A stretch of DNA of 64,000 nt. It comes from Moellerella sp963519845. Its GTDB lineage: Bacteria; Pseudomonadota; Gammaproteobacteria; Enterobacterales; Enterobacteriaceae. Position 1 is the first letter of the stretch; each line of letters starts with the position of its first letter. Position numbers and translations under genes: made by a program. The notes beneath the pieces were generated by a model. The model did no database searches. It was given only the letters and a program-made list of their open reading frames with translations, and had not been told where the DNA came from. Below, one piece after another: positions 27,958-37,520 of this stretch. Location: NCBI GenBank assembly GCA_963519845.1, contig CAUQNX010000016.1, forward strand, positions 29,625-93,624, in the 5' to 3' direction.

Positions 27958-29427
27958 ATGACGCAATCAAAGACAAGAGATACATATAATGGCTTGCTAG
28001 TGACATTTTTAAGCTTACTTCTTGTTGGTTGTGTCGATACTAGCCGTTCATTTATGCAAGAGGCACAAAAGCCATTACATTATCAAAATGAACAATATCT
28101 CTCCTCATCTGAAAAAAATTTATATGCGCAGAACAATGAAACGTTAAAGTCGCACTATAACTTAGCTGATCTGATCGATGTCGCACAGCAAAATAATCCT
28201 GAAACCCGTATTGGTTGGGAGCTTGCAAAAAAAGCTGCCACTAATATTGGTATGGTCGAAAGTACTTACCTACCCATTATTACCGCAACCGCATTGAGTG
28301 GTTATCAGAAAGGAACATTTAAGTTACCGCATAATGATATAGTGGATAAAATCAATGTGTCCAACCATGTTTTTATTCCTGCGTTGACATTTCAATGGCT
28401 TATTTTTGACTTTGGACAACGGGATGCTATCGCCAATGCAGCAAAACATGCCTCTTTAGCCGCAGATCTTAATTTCAACGCATTACATCAAAAAATTATT
28501 CATGATGTGACCATTGCTTATTTTAATTATGGTGCTGCGCAAAAAAAGATCAAAATAACCGATGAATCATTAATACGTAGTAAAAATATCCTTTATGCTG
28601 TTGAGCAAAAAAAAGCGCGAGGTTTAGCTACCGTTCTGGATATTGCGTTAGCTCAGCAACAAGTCGCTCAAATGGAATTTCAAAACGTCTTAGCCAAGGG
28701 TAAAGTAAAAGATCTATACCAACTTTTAGTTTCAACAATTGGGTTGTCACCGCTACAATCAATTAATATTCAATATACGGATGACAATATCCTTCCTGAG
28801 GATATAGCGCCATTAACTCATCAAATGATCCTTAATGCCTTATCTCAGCGTCCCGATATATTAGCTAATTATGAACTCACACAAGCGGCGATGAAAACAA
28901 CTCAGTCAGTTGAATCAGATTATTTTCCTAAAATTTATATGGCTGGTGCGCTCGCAGGGGGTAATAGTAGTTTAGATGTGCAAGGCTTGCCCGGTATTAA
29001 TCAGAATACATCCTCTTCAAATATACTTATTGGTATCAGTATTCCATTATATGAAGGTGGCATTCGACAGGCGCGTATGAAAAATGCACAATCTGATATT
29101 ATTATTGCTCAAGAAAATTTACGTAAAAGCCAAGAAATAGCCATGCAGGAAATGACAGTCGCCGAAAATACACTAAAGTCGGCACTGGAGGCTAATAAAG
29201 CCTCTAAACATTTAGTTGAAACAACAGAATTAAGCTATACCGCTAGCGTAGATTTTTATAAAAATGGATTAGGTACAGTAACAGAAATTAATACCGCTGA
29301 AATTGCGCTGCTTACCTCTCAAATGGCTTATATTGATACCTATACAGGCTCTGTCATTGCCGCTATTGATCTGGCATTTGCATTAGGTGAAATTGAGAGA
29401 GCATTACCCCGTTTTGAAACAAAATAA
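27958..29427 (+). CDS. mdtP: Outer-membrane efflux lipoprotein MdtP
   Basis: TolC-family channel of 489 residues with a lipobox LLVGC near residue 25 and two OEP repeats; segments such as RGLATVLDIALAQQQVAQMEF and QRPDILANYELTQAAM are typical. Five bases after mdtO, last gene of the operon. With the 12-16 kb operon this gives two complete three-part efflux systems in the window. Confidence 0.86.
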   Translation: MTQSKTRDTYNGLLVTFLSLLLVGCVDTSRSFMQEAQKPLHYQNEQYLSSSEKNLYAQNNETLKSHYNLADLIDVAQQNNPETRIGWELAKKAATNIGMVESTYLPIITATALSGYQKGTFKLPHNDIVDKINVSNHVFIPALTFQWLIFDFGQRDAIANAAKHASLAADLNFNALHQKIIHDVTIAYFNYGAAQKKIKITDESLIRSKNILYAVEQKKARGLATVLDIALAQQQVAQMEFQNVLAKGKVKDLYQLLVSTIGLSPLQSINIQYTDDNILPEDIAPLTHQMILNALSQRPDILANYELTQAAMKTTQSVESDYFPKIYMAGALAGGNSSLDVQGLPGINQNTSSSNILIGISIPLYEGGIRQARMKNAQSDIIIAQENLRKSQEIAMQEMTVAENTLKSALEANKASKHLVETTELSYTASVDFYKNGLGTVTEINTAEIALLTSQMAYIDTYTGSVIAAIDLAFALGEIERALPRFETK

Positions 29428-29453
29428 ATCTTATATTTAATTACATATACAGT

Positions 29454-29493
29454 GCCAACGAGAAGATAAATATATAGCTACCATCTCGTTGGC
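29454..29493. terminator. Inverted repeat between convergent mdtP and hydrolase genes
   Basis: Perfect 10-bp arms GCCAACGAGA and TCTCGTTGGC separated by 20 bases, lying between two convergent genes. It could act as a two-way terminator or RNA-stabilising hairpin, but there is no T run on either side. Confidence 0.45.
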
Positions 29494-29506
29494 GAACAAT
29501 TGATAA

Positions 29507-30526
29507 TTAACCGATGTTGATTTTCTCAAATACAGCTTTACCTGCATCTTTAAATTGTGAAATAGAGTATTGGCTATAATTAACATCGCTATAGCCTCTA
29601 ACCAACATCACTCCATTGGCTAAATCCGATAAACTTGTCCAAACAGTATATTCAGATTGCAGATTGCTAGCATCACCACCGCCATCTTCGCCCATGCTAC
29701 CTACGGTCATATTTTTAGTACGATCGAAACGATTCATAATATGCGCAAGTGTCGTGATTGCTTCTTTTGAATTAGCTGCTTTTAGGGCATAAGTTGAATA
29801 ATAAACAGCACGGATAAAACGACCAACAGAAGTATCAGAAGATGGAAGATTTGCGACTGCTATACCACTATCAGGTTGGATAACATTTATATTTCCTAAA
29901 CGAGCCGATGATTTATCAAGATTTGATAATTGACTATAATTATTTAGGTTTTTAATATGCCATGGGAAGTCTGGCCCATTTGTTATTACACCTGTTGGGT
30001 TTTCAAATACTTGTAGTCGTCCATCTACTGCTTCAACAACAATACACCCACCTTTATTATCATGGAAAATATAATGAAATGGTGAGGTTAAATTTCTAAA
30101 ATTAACTAAGATTGGCGCCCAAAAATAACCCTGCTCAATTGCTACTTTTACCTCAGCAACATTTGAAAAAGAAGCGAGTGCCCATTCTCCTATTGATGTG
30201 ACAGGAAGTGATTTTTCATAATATTCAGGTTCAATCGAGGTTAATTCAGCACTTGTTATCATATTCGCACTAAATGCAAGTCCTTCACTATTTAACCCTT
30301 GAAACATATTATGGTTATTACCATCAAAATAGATTTCCGTCGTGATGGCTAAGATCTCGAATTTAGAATAATAACTGAGACCATTGCTACCATCTGGCGC
30401 TTGTTTTTGAAAAAAGGTCTTTTGAGGATAATAGGTTAACCATGATGGTAAATCCTCTGTTAATTCAAGCGTTCTACCTTGATAAATATTATTCTTGCTG
30501 TCTACTATTCCTAAACATGTGCACAT
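29507..30526 (-). CDS. Choloylglycine hydrolase / penicillin V acylase family amidase
   Basis: Ntn-hydrolase of 339 residues that splits linear amides (bile-salt conjugates, penicillin V or acyl-homoserine-lactone-like molecules). After Met removal Cys2 (MCTC) becomes the N-terminal nucleophile, so no signal peptide is expected. Family residues visible include Arg18 (GRTLEL), the Asn-containing VITNGPDFPWHIKNLN, and Arg in SVGRFIRA. It stands alone between convergent and same-strand neighbours. Substrate cannot be decided from sequence. Confidence 0.85.
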   Translation of the reverse strand: MCTCLGIVDSKNNIYQGRTLELTEDLPSWLTYYPQKTFFQKQAPDGSNGLSYYSKFEILAITTEIYFDGNNHNMFQGLNSEGLAFSANMITSAELTSIEPEYYEKSLPVTSIGEWALASFSNVAEVKVAIEQGYFWAPILVNFRNLTSPFHYIFHDNKGGCIVVEAVDGRLQVFENPTGVITNGPDFPWHIKNLNNYSQLSNLDKSSARLGNINVIQPDSGIAVANLPSSDTSVGRFIRAVYYSTYALKAANSKEAITTLAHIMNRFDRTKNMTVGSMGEDGGGDASNLQSEYTVWTSLSDLANGVMLVRGYSDVNYSQYSISQFKDAGKAVFEKINIG

Positions 30527-30817
30527 TTTATTTAACCTCAGTTAACGATATATTGATTATTTAATTGATATATCTGATCTTAAAAAGTTAGGACTCATAT
30601 CATGTACGTAGCTGTAAATAGTCGCATCTTATCCAAATCGGAATGGGTTAATGTAAAACCAAACTCTGATTATTATAATATAAATATAGTAGATAACCCA
30701 TATACAAATATTTTAGTCAAATGAGTCATTTTACGACATTATAGTGAGTTATCATTTTTTGATCATCTTGTTTTTATTTATAGGAATATTGAATATGAAA
30801 ATCAGAGCTATTCGAGT

Positions 30818-31861
30818 CTAAAGTTCAGCGTGAATTTGACTGATTTTTCTCACCCATGGCTTGTTGCCTTGTAGGGCTGCAGGGAGATGATTTTTGTCCT
30901 GTTTCGCTGAAGTGATATTAGAGTATTCCCCATACACCAAAATATACCACGGTCGACCGTTACGTACGGTTTCATACACTAAATAGTTTGATAATTTATA
31001 TCGGCGAGCTGTGTCATAAAGCCCATCGGGAGTGCTAGCACTGCTGATTTGTAACGTAAAATGATTTTCAGAGGCATGACGTAGATTACCACCAAGATTG
31101 TTCGCTCGCGACGATTTAGATACTTTTGGCGCTGTAATTTTTGCCATTATAGGCACTTCAGCGGGAGCGTCAATTTGTGTGTGTGCTTGTGTGAATAATG
31201 TGGGCTCTAGTAACGGCGTTATTTCGTTAGTTTGTGCCAATATCGATTTTCTCTCTCTTACTGTAAGTAAATGAGCAAAAACATCTTTAGACCAATGATA
31301 GCTATGTTGCAACATTGCCGTTATCGGAGCTAGCACGCTACTAGGTACCTTGTTGACGACATCGATAGTATTTAATGGGAGCTCAGGTATGGCGGGGCTG
31401 TCAGGGATACTGTGCAATTGTAAACAGCTCTGCTCATCCATGGGTCTATGTATTTTCGGAGACAAAGGTTCTAGTGCGCGAGTTTCTTGTTGAATATCCA
31501 TGATTGCGACTCTCGCCATATCACGAATCTCACCATTAGTGCGCTGAGCCTGTTCTAACCACCATTGTGCACACGCCGTATTTTGTTGCCCACCTTCGCC
31601 AGTATAAAACAGGATACCAAGATGATATTGGCCTAAAGGGTAACCCCGTAGCGCAGATTGATGAATATAGTAGCGCCCTTTTTCAAGATCGATGGGGATA
31701 CCATCACCATTAATCGATTGTACACCAAGGTCGTGAATATGTTCCACTGAGGTCTCATTAGAATAGCCATTGGCAGCACATAAAACTTTGATTTGAAAAA
31801 AAATAATAGTGTAAAAAGTGGCTCTAAGCCACGTGATAGTATGGTGGCAACTAAACTTCAT
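30818..31861 (-). CDS. Sel1-repeat protein with C-terminal SPOR domain, at end of fimbrial operon
   Basis: About 347 residues. The ATG at 31861 gives an N-terminal signal or anchor (ending near KVLCAANG); an earlier ATG at 31903 lies inside an inverted repeat and is less likely. Two Sel1-like repeats occupy about residues 35-105 (DLGVQSINGDGIPIDLEKGRYY, LGILFYTGEGG). A Pro/Ala-rich linker follows. The last 75 residues resemble the SPOR peptidoglycan-binding domain of DamX (FTLQISSAST, LVYETVRNGRPWYILVYGEY). It is the last gene in line with the fimbrial operon, 69 bases after the adhesin stop. A role in cell-envelope attachment or septal targeting is inferred, not known. Confidence 0.65.
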   Translation of the reverse strand: MKFSCHHTITWLRATFYTIIFFQIKVLCAANGYSNETSVEHIHDLGVQSINGDGIPIDLEKGRYYIHQSALRGYPLGQYHLGILFYTGEGGQQNTACAQWWLEQAQRTNGEIRDMARVAIMDIQQETRALEPLSPKIHRPMDEQSCLQLHSIPDSPAIPELPLNTIDVVNKVPSSVLAPITAMLQHSYHWSKDVFAHLLTVRERKSILAQTNEITPLLEPTLFTQAHTQIDAPAEVPIMAKITAPKVSKSSRANNLGGNLRHASENHFTLQISSASTPDGLYDTARRYKLSNYLVYETVRNGRPWYILVYGEYSNITSAKQDKNHLPAALQGNKPWVRKISQIHAEL

Positions 31862-31883
31862 AGATACTGATGTCTCGCGATAG

Positions 31884-31910
31884 CACTGTAGTGCTATTGG
31901 CACTACAGTG
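31884..31910. repeat. Perfect inverted repeat between adhesin and Sel1/SPOR genes
   Basis: Arms CACTGTAGTGC and GCACTACAGTG, 11 bp each, separated by five bases. It lies 20 bases after the adhesin stop on the - strand and 23 bases before the next start codon. It lacks a following U run, so it may be an RNA-processing or attenuating hairpin rather than a plain terminator. Confidence 0.75.
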
Positions 31911-31929
31911 AAAGGTTATGTGAATAAAA

Positions 31930-33015
31930 TCACAGCCATGTGACTTCCATATTCACGGCAGCTGATCCAACACCAAGTGCATTGGCTCCAATACTACATA
32001 GCGACCAAACAAGAGGTATTGATGTATTCCACGATGAAAGCGAGACTGTTTGCTTTTGTGCACCATTCAGATTTATACCTGGAGGTGCACCACAACGACT
32101 ATTTGTTGTAGATTCATTAAGGTACCCTCTAATTTCAGCAAGTGGAACTGAGTCAGTCGTTCGTAAAATATTAGCGCTATTCGTGTAACGGCCTGTACCT
32201 TGTCGCGTGAATTTAATGTCCACACTTTTTGTATCGCTAGATGTCGCATCCTTACAGTTGATGTCAACCTTTGATACTACTGTTTCTAATAATTGCCCAT
32301 TACTTTTCGTGCCTTCTACTGGTGGAAACGTAATAATATTATCAGTAGATACAGAGCATACCATTGAAGAAACAGTTAGTTGGCCACCGGTAAAAATCTT
32401 TTGTTTTGAGGAGGCGATCAAATTGTAGTATAGGTCTGGTATTTTAAATTTCCCTGAGGGTGCATTAGGTCCGACATAAATAGTTATTTTTCCATTAAAG
32501 CTAGATTTAGAATTTGTCGCCTTCCAATATCCTAGTGTGCCTATACAGACTAATGATGATGCCGCACTTCCGAAGCCTAGCGTGCCATTTGCTGGATAGT
32601 TACCACGATCCAAGATTACATTGCCATCAACAGCTTTCCAAGATGAGTAATAATTCGGGGTACCAACTGTTGCCTCAGTGCTACCTGAAAAAGTTAAAAT
32701 AATATCATTATCAATAACTAAACCACGGACTTTTCCATCGGAAGAGAGGCCTGTATTATAAGGGAGATTATTATCGCACCGCTCCTCAGGATTGATACTG
32801 GAGTTTGTTGTCAATTGCCCCATCTGATTGCGATAATCCTCAGTTTTACTTCCCTGAGGATATGCCGCTGAAACACTGATCGGTATATCTATACGTGTAT
32901 CTCTTTTTGTATCCCAATCAGCATAAGCAGTATTACTTGCAGTGAATATAGCTAGTACACAAGATAAGTATTGTCGCCAGTAATTTGATGGCCATTTTAT
33001 TTTTTTTATTTCCAT
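31930..33015 (-). CDS. Fimbrial tip adhesin (two-domain)
   Basis: About 361 residues, placed last among structural genes after the usher. The start at 33015 is chosen because it gives a signal peptide (cleaved near NTAYADWD) with AGGA 10 bases upstream; the longer frame to 33123 is not supported. The N-terminal two-thirds is a unique receptor-binding type region, and the last 130 residues look like a pilin domain (C-terminal beta strand ending in AVNMEVTWL). Ligand unknown; not FimH-like. Confidence 0.78.
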   Translation of the reverse strand: MEIKKIKWPSNYWRQYLSCVLAIFTASNTAYADWDTKRDTRIDIPISVSAAYPQGSKTEDYRNQMGQLTTNSSINPEERCDNNLPYNTGLSSDGKVRGLVIDNDIILTFSGSTEATVGTPNYYSSWKAVDGNVILDRGNYPANGTLGFGSAASSLVCIGTLGYWKATNSKSSFNGKITIYVGPNAPSGKFKIPDLYYNLIASSKQKIFTGGQLTVSSMVCSVSTDNIITFPPVEGTKSNGQLLETVVSKVDINCKDATSSDTKSVDIKFTRQGTGRYTNSANILRTTDSVPLAEIRGYLNESTTNSRCGAPPGINLNGAQKQTVSLSSWNTSIPLVWSLCSIGANALGVGSAAVNMEVTWL

Positions 33016-33132
33016 GAAATGACTATCCTGCTTAAATGTATGTTGAGTAAATCCAGTTGCTGGTGAGTTATCAGCATTAAATTTATAAAATAACGCCATA
33101 AAGATAAATTTTGTCATCATCATTATCCTGCT

Positions 33133-35868
33133 TTAATTATTATTCTTAGGCTGTAACCAGCGCGTTGTTTTCGGCACTGTTGGTGAAGTATTCACGGGTG
33201 AATCGGACGATTCACTAATAGAGAGTTCTCTCTGCGGCTCCGCCTGCTCCTTGCTCGCAGTACAAGGATATGAAACTTGACGAATAAGCATATCTGCGGA
33301 GGGTATTAAGTGGCGTAAATCGAAGTTGACCTTACACTGCTGCGTTACCCCTTCGCCCCACTTCACTAGCAATTCACCTGATTCAGGTAAACCTGTTAGA
33401 TAGACTTGACCTGCATCACCAACGATACTGCTGATAATTTCATTGTTTTTACTACCGATTAAGGTTGCAATTGCACCAAATGGCACTTGGCTACTCCCCT
33501 GTTTTAAGGTCATTAAAACCTGATAACCAATGCGCGTGCTAAAATTCGCTTTAACCACAGCACCTTTTGTCGGGTAAACATTGACGTTGGACTGTATTAG
33601 ATCCACGTTTTCAGGCAGGGTACTGGGATCTAATCCAATATTATTTTTACTGTAATCAGCAAGATAAGGTGCTACAGCATAACCTCGCCAATCAGTAACA
33701 GCGGAGCCACCGTTGACGCTAACGCCAGCAGCATCCGGCGCACTAATTAATGCGATAGAATCCCCCATCGAACGAGCTAAAGTGATGCCTTCGGAGTGAA
33801 CAAGCATCCCGCCACTGGCATTCATATTCATCGACTGTGAGTTATTGCTATAGCTATAACCCGCACTAATACTGCCTTTGTTGCCTTGATAAGCCGTATT
33901 CAGATTACTGTTCGCCGTTTGCCCCTGATTTCCCCAACTTTGTGATGCGCTATAAGAGAGCTTTCCATCCAGAATATTGCCACTAAGTCCCGTTTGATTT
34001 TGTGTACGACCTTTATTGTCATGGGTCATGGAATAGTTGGCGTACATAGATTGCAAATTACGGTCATAGCTAAATACGCTAAAAGGTACACTGACATTTA
34101 AGGATAATTGGCGATTTTCAGGCCAGTTTCCGCGCGTATCTTTAACACGGTCAATGTTATAGTTTAGGCCATAACTGATACCTTTAATGCTGCTACTGTA
34201 ACCGAGGGATAAACCTGTTAATTGGCGATTACTACCCCAATAGTCATCACGATTGGCGCGAAAATGTATTGATCCCCAATTGCCCATCTGTTGATTGAGC
34301 TGGGTTTGAAAACTGCTACGACGCCGCTGTAATGTCCATGGGCTCAACCCATCCTCTAAACGATAGCCTTGGCTATTAAATTCACTAAAATTATAAAAGT
34401 GTTCAGTGGAATAGCGTAATGCGGTTAAATCAACAGATGTTCCTGTCGACATCAAACTTTTTGAGTAGCGAATTCGGTAAGATTGCCCTGTTTTTTGCTC
34501 AGATTGGCTCAATTGTGTATTGCTAAACTTTGCAGATGAATGTGTAACATCGGTAGATATAGCACCAAAACCGCCCAGCGAAACTCCGCTACCCATACTG
34601 ATGGCTTGGTAATCTTTTGCCACTAATGCGCCACCATATAAGGTAATATCATTATGTAATCCATAAATGAGAGTACCCAGAATAAAATCAGAGCTGCGTG
34701 AACGAGTGGTTAAATTACCGTCATAGCGGCCGAAAGAGGTCTCATATTTCCAACCACCGGGACGTAACATAACGGGTAGAGATGAATAAGGCACCACGAA
34801 TTGACGTTGTGCCCCATCTGCTTCGGTGATCATGACATCATAGTCACCGGATAAACCTGCTTGTTGGATATCATTGATATAAAACGGCCCGGGAGCGACA
34901 TAGGTCTCATAGATGACATTGCCATTTTGGCGCACGGTAACACGGGCATTACTGTTGGCAACACCACTTATCGCAGGAGCATAACCCCGTAGTTGGCTCG
35001 GTAACATCTGCTCATTAGAGCTGAGTTTAATGCCCTTAAAAGGGATACCGTCAAAAACGTCACTACCCGTATTCGCCTCACCAATTAATACACTTGACCG
35101 CAATGGGCGAATATCACGCGTAATATAGGTATTGCTAAATTGTGTCCTATTTTCTGTCGATGCAGATTGATTAATACCCCCACTGTATTCAAAACGCGTG
35201 TGTGTAATAGTACTGCGCAAGCGCCACGGGCCAGCATTCGCACCTGCACGTACGGTCGCAAATAAATTATTATTGTGAGTTTTCATACCACTATTACTAC
35301 TATTGGTAGATCGTCCTGCACTAAGGTTATAGTTGGCCATTAATGCAGCAATACCGTCATCCCATAAGGCGGGATCAGCATTACGATTGACAGCTGATTG
35401 CATGGCAACTTGTGGAATACTCAGGTTTAGTCGTAAACGAGCCAGATCTAATTTAGCGATAGCCTGTGGGATCACGGCTCCCAAATCAGTAATTGGCATA
35501 TCGGGCGATAACTCTTTTAGCCCCGGCACATGAGAAACATCAACACCGAATTTTTCCAATAGGATTGGCGTGAGTTCTGGCGCTATATCACCTTTTGCAT
35601 TTTTGATGAAATTAAGTGTCTGTTGTCCCGTATCCTGCTGGTTCACAAAAACAGAAATCGTATATTCACCTTCTGCGACGCCTCCTGTTTGTGAAAATAC
35701 AGATAAATCGACCTGTGTATCTTCACCCACAACCCCTAAAAAGCTAGGATCAAAATAATCTTCAGCCAAGCTAGGTGCTGTAGCGACGAGCAAAAAGCAC
35801 GCTAAGGATTGATAACGGAATAGGCGCCGTTTCAACAAATTTCCAGTAATAGAGTAAAATCTTTTCAT
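33133..35868 (-). CDS. Fimbrial outer-membrane usher
   Basis: PapC/FimD-family usher of 911 residues: signal peptide (to APSLAEDYF), N-terminal periplasmic domain (YFDPSFLGV, DLSVFSQTGGVAEGEY), beta-barrel with plug (RGYAPAISGVANSNARVTVRQNGNVIYE, GPFYINDIQQAGLSGDYDVMITEADG), and C-terminal domains (GQVYLTGLPESGELLVKWG). An extra 35-40 residue Ser/Pro-rich tail after the last conserved Cys (VSYPC) is unusual. It secretes and assembles the subunits of this operon. Confidence 0.93.
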   Translation of the reverse strand: MKRFYSITGNLLKRRLFRYQSLACFLLVATAPSLAEDYFDPSFLGVVGEDTQVDLSVFSQTGGVAEGEYTISVFVNQQDTGQQTLNFIKNAKGDIAPELTPILLEKFGVDVSHVPGLKELSPDMPITDLGAVIPQAIAKLDLARLRLNLSIPQVAMQSAVNRNADPALWDDGIAALMANYNLSAGRSTNSSNSGMKTHNNNLFATVRAGANAGPWRLRSTITHTRFEYSGGINQSASTENRTQFSNTYITRDIRPLRSSVLIGEANTGSDVFDGIPFKGIKLSSNEQMLPSQLRGYAPAISGVANSNARVTVRQNGNVIYETYVAPGPFYINDIQQAGLSGDYDVMITEADGAQRQFVVPYSSLPVMLRPGGWKYETSFGRYDGNLTTRSRSSDFILGTLIYGLHNDITLYGGALVAKDYQAISMGSGVSLGGFGAISTDVTHSSAKFSNTQLSQSEQKTGQSYRIRYSKSLMSTGTSVDLTALRYSTEHFYNFSEFNSQGYRLEDGLSPWTLQRRRSSFQTQLNQQMGNWGSIHFRANRDDYWGSNRQLTGLSLGYSSSIKGISYGLNYNIDRVKDTRGNWPENRQLSLNVSVPFSVFSYDRNLQSMYANYSMTHDNKGRTQNQTGLSGNILDGKLSYSASQSWGNQGQTANSNLNTAYQGNKGSISAGYSYSNNSQSMNMNASGGMLVHSEGITLARSMGDSIALISAPDAAGVSVNGGSAVTDWRGYAVAPYLADYSKNNIGLDPSTLPENVDLIQSNVNVYPTKGAVVKANFSTRIGYQVLMTLKQGSSQVPFGAIATLIGSKNNEIISSIVGDAGQVYLTGLPESGELLVKWGEGVTQQCKVNFDLRHLIPSADMLIRQVSYPCTASKEQAEPQRELSISESSDSPVNTSPTVPKTTRWLQPKNNN

Positions 35869-35934
35869 GGTATTCCTCGATCTTGCTCGTGCAAGAAAGT
35901 TTCCGCAGCTTAATGCAGTAACTAATATATTTAA

Positions 35935-36750
35935 TTATTGAGATTGAACTCTACTGAGTACACGCGTGGTCTCTTTTTCTGTTTGCCCGACATCATTGAT
36001 TAATTGCCAGTGGACATCCGTCGCCGTCGTATTTAATAACGGCCAGCTCTGTTGGCTGAAGGGAGAAATCATGCGGTTCTCACTCAAGTTGATCGAGGAG
36101 TTACCCACTGATAACTTGTTAAAGGTGACGTAAAACGGGCTTGGATTTTTAATCGTCAGTTGCTCAGTATTACGCTGAAATACCAATTTCTCTTCAACCT
36201 TGGCTATATCAAATAGTGGTAGATCAGCAGGACGGTAAAATAGCTTTAAGTTATTTTGTATTGCCATCACTAATTGAGCCCCACTAGCTTTTGGGCTTGC
36301 AACAGATGTCTGTTGTGCCGGAATGGCTTTTAGACTCAATAAAAAGAGCGACTCTCTGTCCTGTGGAAGCGTATTGCGAGTAAGGAGAATACGTAATGTT
36401 AGGACGTCATTCGGCTCAAAACGCTGCAATGGAGGCAAAGCGATAAAAAGCGGCTGATTATCATCATTATTTTTTGCATTATCCGTATTAACGTCATATT
36501 CCCAAGGCGAAACCTGAGTTTGCATTAGATAAGAGAGCAACGTGTTATTAGTTAATGTGTAGGTAATTCCATTTTTGGCGTCACCGGGATATATCACTCG
36601 GGTTGATCCCAGAGTAATACCATGCTGTTCACCGTTGACATTGCCATTCGCATTAGCCAAGCCAGAGAGCAAGCCAATACACAATGCAAAAACACCCATA
36701 ATTCTATGGGATTGTCGGAATCGCGAATCATGTGAATTAAGGTGTTGCAT
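35935..36750 (-). CDS. Periplasmic pilus chaperone (third of the operon)
   Basis: PapD-like chaperone of 271 residues with signal peptide to ANAN, strand GITLGSTRVIYPGDAKNGITYTLTN, the family block RESLFLLSLKAIPA and VMAIQNNLKLFYRPADLPL. It overlaps the upstream chaperone gene by 14 bases and is slightly long for the family. Probably dedicated to a subset of subunits such as the tip protein (inference). Confidence 0.9.
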   Translation of the reverse strand: MQHLNSHDSRFRQSHRIMGVFALCIGLLSGLANANGNVNGEQHGITLGSTRVIYPGDAKNGITYTLTNNTLLSYLMQTQVSPWEYDVNTDNAKNNDDNQPLFIALPPLQRFEPNDVLTLRILLTRNTLPQDRESLFLLSLKAIPAQQTSVASPKASGAQLVMAIQNNLKLFYRPADLPLFDIAKVEEKLVFQRNTEQLTIKNPSPFYVTFNKLSVGNSSINLSENRMISPFSQQSWPLLNTTATDVHWQLINDVGQTEKETTRVLSRVQSQ

Positions 36751-37507
36751 CTAGGCTAGCCCCCTGTGTAACAACCGCCTGATACGATGTACTGAGATCG
36801 CCATAATCCGTTATTACCGTCCAATGAGCCTGTGAGATAGCACCTAATGCGGGATAGGTATTAGTCGAAAAAGGGGCAATCATCGGGCCTAACTCTCTGA
36901 CATCGACAGACTGTGTATTAAAAGTTAATTGTGCCAATGTTAGATAATACGGAGTTGGGTTACTCACCAGAACTTGATTACTCACTTGACGAAATGTCAA
37001 TTTCCCTTGAGCTTCTTGAATATGTAAAGGCAATCCTGTTGGGCGGTAGAACAGCTTGATCACATTACGAATTCCCACTGAGACCTGTGCATTGGTCATA
37101 TTCTCCTCGGGAGCACCGACTTTACTCGTCGCGGGAATGGCTAAAAAACTCAGATAAAAAATAGATTCACGATCCGTTGGTAATTGGCTAATATTGCTAC
37201 GCGCAACCAGCACAGTGCTCTGTGAATCCTTTTCTAACCGAAACATCGGTGGCGTAACCATAAATGGGGGAAGTTGTAGTTTATTGTCATTTCCATCCGG
37301 TGTGTTCATCACACTCGCTTTGATCAGATATACCTGCTGACTATTATTTTTTATCGTGACCTTGGCACTATTACTGTTAGCATCGAAAACTACACGGGTT
37401 TGTCCTAAGCGAAGTCCGCCGTCGGCAGCAGAAGTACCAATAGAAAATATACTGATGGTCAGTGCGATCGCCATCCAGAAATAACGGTAAAAACAGTCTG
37501 TTTTCAT
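36737..37507 (-). CDS. Periplasmic pilus chaperone (second of the operon)
   Basis: PapD-like chaperone of about 256 residues. The ATG at 37507 with GAGG just upstream is preferred over 37528 (which overlaps the preceding pilin). Signal peptide to GTSAADG, then GGLRLGQTRVVFDANSNSAKVTIKN, RESIFYLSFLAIPA and RNVIKLFYRPTGLPL. Coupled by overlap to the next chaperone. Confidence 0.9.
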   Translation of the reverse strand: MKTDCFYRYFWMAIALTISIFSIGTSAADGGLRLGQTRVVFDANSNSAKVTIKNNSQQVYLIKASVMNTPDGNDNKLQLPPFMVTPPMFRLEKDSQSTVLVARSNISQLPTDRESIFYLSFLAIPATSKVGAPEENMTNAQVSVGIRNVIKLFYRPTGLPLHIQEAQGKLTFRQVSNQVLVSNPTPYYLTLAQLTFNTQSVDVRELGPMIAPFSTNTYPALGAISQAHWTVITDYGDLSTSYQAVVTQGASLDATP

Positions 37508-37520
37508 CTCGACCTCGGCA

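Noticed and set aside
33016..33123. Longer N-terminus of the fimbrial adhesin
   Set aside because: It would bury the signal peptide behind 36 residues; the ATG at 33015 has a Shine-Dalgarno-like AGGA.
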